Positions 59,123 through 64,000 of a DNA stretch of 64,000 bases are shown here, one piece after another. The notes beneath the pieces were generated by a model, which saw only the letters and a list, made by a program, of their open reading frames with translations, had not been told where the DNA came from and ran no database searches. Position 1 is the stretch's first letter. Every line of letters begins with the position of its first letter. The stretch is from Streptomyces sp. NBC_01197 (GTDB lineage Bacteria > Actinomycetota > Actinomycetes > Streptomycetales > Streptomycetaceae), in assembly GCF_036010505.1 (NCBI RefSeq), contig NZ_CP108569.1, positions 6,774,001 through 6,838,000 of the forward strand. Direction: 5' to 3'. The translations under genes were made by a program, and so were the position numbers.

Positions 59123-59890
59123 GTGGGGACCACGCAGCTGGAATCGGTGCCGGAGCCGAAGTACTGGCACCTCAAGTCCGTGCTCACCGAGGCGCTGGAC
59201 TCGGAATTCGCGGTCGGGGAGATCCTGCCCAACGAGCGTGAACTGGCCGCTCGCTTCGGCGTCGCGCGCGCCACGCTGCGCCAGGCACTGGAACAGCTGG
59301 AGCTGGAAGGGCGTCTGCAGCGCCGCCGCGGGGTCGGCACCACGGTGGCCCCGCCGCGCGTCGGTGTCGACGTGTCGACTTCGCAGCAGACCTGGCCCGG
59401 TGCGGCGGACGACGCCTGGCAGCCCGTCGAGTGCGGCAGCACCGCCCCGCCGGCCGCCGTGGCCCGGCTGCTCGACGCGGACAGCGACGACGCGGTGCAC
59501 ACCGTGCGCAGGATCAGGATGACGCAGGGGCAGTCCGTCGCCACGGAGCTGCTGTACGTACCGGTTGCCTCCGTGCCCGAACTGTCCGCCATAGAAGCTC
59601 CGTCGGGCCCGGCCCGTGCGCGCGCCGTCCTGCGTGAGCTCCAGCATCTCGACCTTGACGGCCAGGACCGCGCAGTCGAACTCGGTTCGGCCCGCGCCGA
59701 CGACGCCAAGGAACTCGACCGGCTGCCCGGTGCTCCGGTGCTCGTCGTCACCACCCGGTACATCGCGGGCGGCAGGACGGTCGCGGTGTCGGTGGCCACC
59801 TACCGGGCTGACACCTGCCGGCTCACCTTCGGTGACTCGGGCGACCTGGAGATCAGCGACCAGCTGCCCGGCGGCAAGAAAGCCTCCTGA
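59123..59890 (+). CDS. GntR-family (HutC/DasR subfamily) transcriptional regulator
   Basis: 255 residues. Winged helix at about 15-80 (PEPKYWHLKSVLTEALDSEF, then LAARFGVARATLRQALEQLE and LQRRRGVGTTVAPP), followed by a UTRA effector domain (VRRIRMTQGQSVATELLYVP; VVTTRYIAGGRTVAVSVATY). DasR relatives sense phosphorylated sugars such as glucosamine-6-phosphate; the ligand here is not known. GTG 59123 has GGAGG seven bases upstream, whereas a reading from 58976 would run through the promoter. A dre-like palindrome overlaps its own -35 element, so autoregulation is expected. It is a paralogue of DasR rather than DasR itself, judging from its N-terminus. Confidence 0.9.
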   Translation: MGTTQLESVPEPKYWHLKSVLTEALDSEFAVGEILPNERELAARFGVARATLRQALEQLELEGRLQRRRGVGTTVAPPRVGVDVSTSQQTWPGAADDAWQPVECGSTAPPAAVARLLDADSDDAVHTVRRIRMTQGQSVATELLYVPVASVPELSAIEAPSGPARARAVLRELQHLDLDGQDRAVELGSARADDAKELDRLPGAPVLVVTTRYIAGGRTVAVSVATYRADTCRLTFGDSGDLEISDQLPGGKKAS

Positions 59891-59957
59891 TCCGGACGTC
59901 CATCGTCCGGACCGAGCTGGCCCCAGCCGTCCGTTGTCCTTGCCCCCGGAGCCATCC

Positions 59958-60034
59958 CGTGACGGGTTCCGTCGCCGCGATGGTGTGACCGGTCCGCCGC
60001 CGCAATGGCGTGACGGGGCCCGTCGTCGCGATCA
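59958..60034 (+). repeat. Three imperfect 25-26-base tandem repeats
   Basis: Units at 59958-59983, 59984-60008 and 60009-60034 share the pattern YGTGACSGG, then a CCG-rich centre, then CGCRATSR. The last unit reaches the stop codon of the ROK gene. Each contains a possible short hairpin; a transcription-end or binding role is possible. Confidence 0.65.
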
Positions 60035-61192
60035 GCGGCGCGCCGTCACCGTGCCCTCCACCGCGAAGAGTTCCTCCTCCACGTGGTCGAGCGCCAGCCG
60101 CAGCGCGCCCGTCGCCACTGCGGCCTCACCGAGCACGGACAGCGCGACCCGGGGCGGACGGAGGCAGTAGCGCGCCAACTCGCCCCGCAGCGGCTCCAGT
60201 ACCCCGTCGAGCCCGGCCGCCCAGCCGCCGATCACCACGAGCTCGGGGTCGAGCGCCAGCACCAGCGCCGCCACATCGTGGACCAGCCGCTGAATGAACC
60301 GCTCCACGGCGGCCCGGGCCCGCGTGTCGCCCTCCTTGGCATGAGTGAAGACCTCGGCGACCGCATGCTCGTCCAGCGGGTGGAGCGGCTCGTCGGTCGT
60401 GGAGAGCAGCTTCTCGGGGCGGACTCCGCGGCCCAGCAGATGCAGCGCGCCGATCTCGCCCGCCGCGCCGCCGAAACCGCGGTGCAACCGCCCGCCGATC
60501 AGCGAACCCGCACCGGGACTCAGTCCGGCGAGCACGAAAACGATGTCGTCGGAATCGGTCGCGGCGCCCTTCCAGTGTTCGGCCACGGCCGCCGCGTTGG
60601 CGTCGTTCTCGACCAGGACCGGGCAGCGGAACGACCGCCGCAGCCGCTCGCCCAGCGCGAGCCCGGTCCACTCGGGAAGCGCCGTGCCGAGCCGGACTGT
60701 GCCGTCGGCCTCCACGATTCCCGGGCTGCCGACCCCGACAGCGCGCAGCGTGCTGCGCGCGACTCCGGCCCGGCGCAGCACATCGGCCACCGTGCTCCGT
60801 ACTCGCTCCAGCCGCTCGTCCGCGGACGCCGTCTCCGGCACCTTGCGGGAACCGGCGCCGATGATCTCGCCATCGAGGCCTGAGAGCAGGGCGGCGACCC
60901 GGTGCGGGCCGATCTCGATGCCGAGCAGATGCCCGGCCTCCGCACGGAAACGGAACCGCCGTGCCGGACGCCCCTGCCGTCGGGTCTCCCCCTCCTCCTC
61001 GGGGGCGTCCTCGACGACGAGGCCGGCCGAGATCAGTCCTTCGATCACGCCTTCGACCGTCGGCCGCGAAAGGCCGGTGATGCGGGTGAGATCCGTCAGG
61101 GTCGGGAACACTTCGCCGCGCAGTGCGTGCAGCACCACGGAGGAGTTGATCCGTCGCAGCAACGAGGGATCCCCGCCGGTCAGCTGCCCCAA
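60032..61192 (-). CDS. ROK-family transcriptional regulator
   Basis: 386 residues. N-terminal winged helix (LRRINSSVVLHALRGEVFPT, LTRITGLSRPTVEGVIEGLI) and a sugar-kinase-like ROK domain: GIEIGPHRVAALLSGLDGEI, VGVGSPGIVEADG, VLVENDANAAAVAEHWKGAA and the GGAAGEIGALHLLGRG segment. The histidine and cysteine residues of the ROK zinc site are not seen in that segment (GEIGALH instead of GEIGH, no CxCG), so it may be a zinc-free regulator rather than a kinase. Such proteins repress sugar-uptake genes. Start ATG 61192. No transporter is adjacent. Confidence 0.92.
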   Translation of the reverse strand: MGQLTGGDPSLLRRINSSVVLHALRGEVFPTLTDLTRITGLSRPTVEGVIEGLISAGLVVEDAPEEEGETRRQGRPARRFRFRAEAGHLLGIEIGPHRVAALLSGLDGEIIGAGSRKVPETASADERLERVRSTVADVLRRAGVARSTLRAVGVGSPGIVEADGTVRLGTALPEWTGLALGERLRRSFRCPVLVENDANAAAVAEHWKGAATDSDDIVFVLAGLSPGAGSLIGGRLHRGFGGAAGEIGALHLLGRGVRPEKLLSTTDEPLHPLDEHAVAEVFTHAKEGDTRARAAVERFIQRLVHDVAALVLALDPELVVIGGWAAGLDGVLEPLRGELARYCLRPPRVALSVLGEAAVATGALRLALDHVEEELFAVEGTVTARR

Positions 61193-61282
61193 CGTCTGTC
61201 CTCCCAGCTCAGCTCGTGCGTGTGTGCCGGATGGTACCGGGTGACAGGTCGGGCGGCGAGTGGCTGCCGGGACGGTGGCGGG

Positions 61283-61933
61283 TCAGGCGGGCGCGACGAA
61301 CCCCGACTCGTACGCGGCAATCACCGCTTGCGTACGGTCGCGAGCTCCCAGTTTCGCCAGCACAGCGCTGACGTGGGACTTCACCGTCTCGACACCGATG
61401 ATCAGCTGGGCTGCGATCTCCGCGTTCGACAGGCCGCGTGCCATCAGCCGGAGCACTGCGGCTTCCCGTTCGGTGAGAGCCGCCCGGTCCAGTGCTTCTC
61501 GCGCCGCGCTGTTGCCGTACTCGGCGGCGAGCGCTCGGACCGCTGCCGGGAAGAGCAGCGACTCTCCCTCGGCGATCAGCCGCACCGCGTGGACGATCTC
61601 AGCCGGCCGGGCCCGCTTCAGCAGGAACCCGTCCGCCCCCGCGCGCAGCGCCTGATAGACGTACTCGTCGTTCTCGAAAGTCGTCACGACCAGGATCTTC
61701 GGCGGCGGCTGAACGGTCCGCAGTACTGCCCGGGTGGCCGCGATGCCGTCCAGCAGGGGCATCCGCACATCCATAGCCACCACATCGGGGCGCAACTGGC
61801 GCACCAGCGGCACCACGGCCGCACCGTCAGCGGCCTCGCCCACCACCTGAATGTCGCCCTGGGCCTCAAGTACGGCGCGCAGGCCGGCACGTACGAGAGG
61901 TTCATCGTCGACAAGCAGCACAGAGATCGGCAC
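61283..61933 (-). CDS. NarL/LuxR-family response regulator
   Basis: 216 residues. Receiver domain with acidic pocket LLVDDEPL, phospho-acceptor Asp in VVAMDVRMPLLDG, Thr in VVTTFENDEY and Lys in FLLKRARP, then a LuxR HTH (LTEREAAVLRLMARGLSNAE, then IGVETVKSHVSAVLAKLGAR). It is encoded four bases after the kinase stop, so the pair is one operon. Target is probably the divergent ABC transporter. Confidence 0.95.
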   Translation of the reverse strand: MPISVLLVDDEPLVRAGLRAVLEAQGDIQVVGEAADGAAVVPLVRQLRPDVVAMDVRMPLLDGIAATRAVLRTVQPPPKILVVTTFENDEYVYQALRAGADGFLLKRARPAEIVHAVRLIAEGESLLFPAAVRALAAEYGNSAAREALDRAALTEREAAVLRLMARGLSNAEIAAQLIIGVETVKSHVSAVLAKLGARDRTQAVIAAYESGFVAPA

Positions 61934-61937
61934 CCCG

Positions 61938-63062
61938 TCAGCCTAGGCCGTCGAGCGGCAACCGTGCATATACCCTCCAATCGCCTCCGTGCGGACCCGT
62001 CTCCGCTGTACCACCGAGCAGCGCCGCGCGCTCCCGTATGCCACGCAACCCGCTCCCGCCACTGGACCGTCCAGCCGAACTGTTCAGCGGATTGGTCACC
62101 TCCAGGCTGAGCTGCCCGGCAACGACAGAGATCCGTACCCGCACCGGCACCGGGCCGGAGTGACGCAGCACGTTGGTCAACGCCTCCTGCAGCATGCGGT
62201 ATCCCTCGCGTGAGATCGGACCGGGCACCAGCTCCACCGGACCACTCACCTCGGCATCCACTTTCGCGCCCGAGCTGCGAGCCGACTCCAGAAGCCGGTC
62301 CGCCTCGCTGAGCGACGGGCGCTGCCCCAGCGGGGTCGCCGACTCGCGCAGGATGAGCAGCACGCGCTCCAGATCTTCCAATGCCTCCCGTCCCGTCTCC
62401 TCGATGGCGGCCAGGGCCCGGTCGGTGAAGACCGGGTCGTTCGCGGCCCGCGCCGCACCTGCCTGCACCACGGCCACGGTGAGGGCGTGCCCAATGGAGT
62501 CGTGCAACTCCCTCGCGATGCGGTTCCGTTCGAGGAGTTGCTCCGTACGCTCCTCCAGCGCGGTCAGCCGCTGTCCCTGCGAAGGGCCGAGCAGCAGGCG
62601 GGCGACGGTTGTGATCAGTGCGCCGGAAGCGACCACACAGACCGGTATCGCCACGATCGGCAGTGGTGCGAGAAGGGAGCACCACCAGGGCGCGGCATCG
62701 AAGAGCCTGAGGGCGAGGTAGAGCAGCTGCACGGGAGCAATCGCCCCCAGGACGCTGGAGGCCAGCCGCGCTTCGAGCCACAGCACGGTACGCCAGCGGT
62801 CTGCCCATGTCAGAGACGGGGCGACCGAGATGGATGCCTCGGGCCGTCCCCGTTCGTCAGGCGTGAGCAGCAACTGGGCCTGCAGCGACTCCTCCAGCCG
62901 GACGGCAGGGATCAGTCCGAGCGGAATGACCAGGAACACCGGCAAGTAGAACTGCTTCATGTTGATGAACAGCCACACGGCGACGAACGCGAGTGGCACA
63001 CAGACATGCAGCCATCGTGTGTAGGTGACCGGGCGCAGCAGTGGCCGAATGAGGCGGAACAT
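61938..63062 (-). CDS. NarL-type sensor histidine kinase
   Basis: 374 residues. About four membrane helices in the first 175 residues (WLHVCVPLAFVAVWLFINMK; FYLPVFLVIPLGLIPAV; VLGAIAPVQLLYLAL; LLAPLPIVAIPVCVVASGAL), a HisKA_3 dimerisation domain with phospho-His in RNRIARELHDSIGHALTVAV, and a HATPase with MLQEALTNVLRHS (N box) and GSGLRGIRERAALLGG (G box). Little extracellular sequence, so it likely senses membrane stress or a transporter state. Start ATG 63062 just before helix 1; a reading to 63107 is possible. Confidence 0.93.
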   Translation of the reverse strand: MFRLIRPLLRPVTYTRWLHVCVPLAFVAVWLFINMKQFYLPVFLVIPLGLIPAVRLEESLQAQLLLTPDERGRPEASISVAPSLTWADRWRTVLWLEARLASSVLGAIAPVQLLYLALRLFDAAPWWCSLLAPLPIVAIPVCVVASGALITTVARLLLGPSQGQRLTALEERTEQLLERNRIARELHDSIGHALTVAVVQAGAARAANDPVFTDRALAAIEETGREALEDLERVLLILRESATPLGQRPSLSEADRLLESARSSGAKVDAEVSGPVELVPGPISREGYRMLQEALTNVLRHSGPVPVRVRISVVAGQLSLEVTNPLNSSAGRSSGGSGLRGIRERAALLGGTAETGPHGGDWRVYARLPLDGLG

Positions 63063-63170
63063 GCCGTAATCGTGCCAGCCGGTCACACTCCGGCGGCTCC
63101 CCCGCATGGGGGAGCCGGTCCCCCCGGGCGGGGGAAGTCACTGACAGTGGACCACCGGGAAGGTGGACCC

Positions 63171-64000
63171 ATGACCAGTATCGAAGTCTGCGAACTCACC
63201 AAGGATTACGGTTCGAAGCGGGCAGTGGACGGGCTCTCGTTCGCCGTCCTGCCCGGCCGGGTCACCGGCTTCCTCGGGCCGAACGGCGCGGGCAAGTCCA
63301 CGACCATGCGGCTGGTCCTCGGCCTCGACCGCCCTTCCTCAGGCGCTGCCACCGTCGGTGGACGGCGGTATGCGGAAGCCGGAGAGCCGCTGCGGCTGGC
63401 GGGCGCGCTCCTCGACGCGAATGCCGCGCACGGTGCGCGCACCGCACGCGATCACCTGCTGGCTCTGGCCGTTACCCATCGCATGGGGCGACGGCGCGTT
63501 GACGAAGTGCTGGAGGAGGCGGGTATCGCGAGCGTTGCTGTCCATCGCATCAGGACGTTCTCGCTGGGAATGCGGCAGCGGTTGGGTATAGCCGCTGCTC
63601 TGCTGGGGGACCCGTCCGTAGTGATGCTGGACGAACCGTCGAACGGCCTCGACCCCGAGGGGATCATCTGGATACGGGAGCTGATGCGCCGCCTCGCCGC
63701 GGAGGGCAGGACTGTGCTCGTGTCCAGCCATCTCATGAACGAGACAGCTTCGTTCGCGGACCATCTCGTGGTCCTGGGCAAGGGACGGCTTCTCGCCGAC
63801 ACCCCGATGCAGGAATTCATCGACTCGCGGATCCGGCCACGAGTCCGGCTGCGGAGCACCAGTGGTGAGCAACTGCGATCCCTGCTGCTCCGCAAGGGAC
63901 TGATCCCGGCCGAACGCGAAGACGGCAGCTGGGTCGTCGAGGGTGCGAGCGCCGAGGGCATCGGTCGTGTCGCGGCCGAGGAGGGCATCACGATTCTTGA
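63171..64000 (+). CDS. ABC transporter ATP-binding protein (partial, cut by window end)
   Basis: 276 residues are present without a stop. Walker A FLGPNGAGKSTTMRLVLG, a degenerate Q-loop region, the signature segment FSLGMRQRLGIAAALLGDPS, Walker B VVMLDEPSNGLDPEGIIWIR and the switch His in VLVSSHLMNE. The layout is that of antibiotic-resistance/BcrA-type export ATPases, whose permease gene normally follows. It is divergent from the histidine kinase gene with 108 bases between starts, the classical arrangement of an antibiotic-sensing two-component system and its transporter. The C-terminus lies beyond 64000. Confidence 0.93.
   Translation, partial: MTSIEVCELTKDYGSKRAVDGLSFAVLPGRVTGFLGPNGAGKSTTMRLVLGLDRPSSGAATVGGRRYAEAGEPLRLAGALLDANAAHGARTARDHLLALAVTHRMGRRRVDEVLEEAGIASVAVHRIRTFSLGMRQRLGIAAALLGDPSVVMLDEPSNGLDPEGIIWIRELMRRLAAEGRTVLVSSHLMNETASFADHLVVLGKGRLLADTPMQEFIDSRIRPRVRLRSTSGEQLRSLLLRKGLIPAEREDGSWVVEGASAEGIGRVAAEEGITIL

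Overview
The window is high-GC actinobacterial DNA, almost certainly Streptomyces. The evidence is the frequent GTG and TTG starts with GTGA/ATGA overlaps, rare TTA codons confined to a few regulatory or specialised genes, a second divergent EF-Tu gene of the tuf3 type, an ECF41 sigma factor, and several streptomycete regulator families (PucR, MocR, ROK, XRE-cupin).

Left part, about 1-11.5 kb, accessory and partly decayed. A Mo-hydroxylase operon (FAD, 2Fe-2S and Mo subunits, 4160-7844, + strand) faces a minus-strand group: a TauD/TfdA dioxygenase, an MFS importer and a fragment of XdhC, the factor that matures such hydroxylases, running off the left edge. Around these lie an IS701 transposase relic (3.07-3.81 kb), a SnoaL-like stub (7.84-8.03 kb), an IS110 relic (8.2-8.3 kb), an AbiEii-type nucleotidyltransferase with a partner gene (9.0-10.07 kb), and fragments of a carbamoyltransferase and other genes (10.2-11.45 kb).

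Middle-left, 11.6-25.6 kb, looks like chromosomal core or near-core: uppP, a TVP38 protein, tuf3, a spermidine-synthase-like protein, an MFS exporter, a membrane-anchored protein, a hotdog thioesterase, DedA, DUF190 with crcB, a gamma carbonic anhydrase, a hexapeptide acyltransferase, a DMT transporter divergent from an XRE-cupin regulator, a YbaK-type deacylase, a CoA-binding protein and YigZ.

Centre, 25.8-46.1 kb, is the most interesting segment: an apparent specialised-metabolite locus without PKS, NRPS or carrier proteins. A + strand operon encodes a WrbA-type quinone reductase, an SDR dehydrogenase, a PhzD-like isochorismatase, a PhzE-like aminodeoxyisochorismate synthase, a 54-residue linker ORF, an adenylate-forming ligase and an FAD monooxygenase. 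A minus-strand operon running toward it encodes an SRPBCC protein, a second 524-residue ligase, a second FAD monooxygenase and an FAD/NAD(P)-binding protein. Between them sits an Rrf2 regulator plus MFS exporter, each preceded by the same operator-like sequence. PhzE, PhzD and the SDR together should give 3-hydroxyanthranilate. A PucR regulator with two TTA codons, a domesticated IS701-like protein with one TTA codon, and a TTA at codon 2 of the first ligase suggest bldA (developmental) gating.

Right part, 46.2-64 kb: sbcD-sbcC, a DUF885 protein, an AsnC regulator divergent from a cystathionine gamma-synthase-like enzyme, an ACT-GNAT membrane protein, a wrecked MocR/DMT-transporter pair, an alpha/beta hydrolase, an ECF41 sigma factor, a DasR-like GntR regulator with a clear operator-promoter, a ROK regulator, and a NarL-type two-component system divergent from an ABC transporter ATPase cut by the window edge. 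No rRNA, tRNA or CRISPR was seen.
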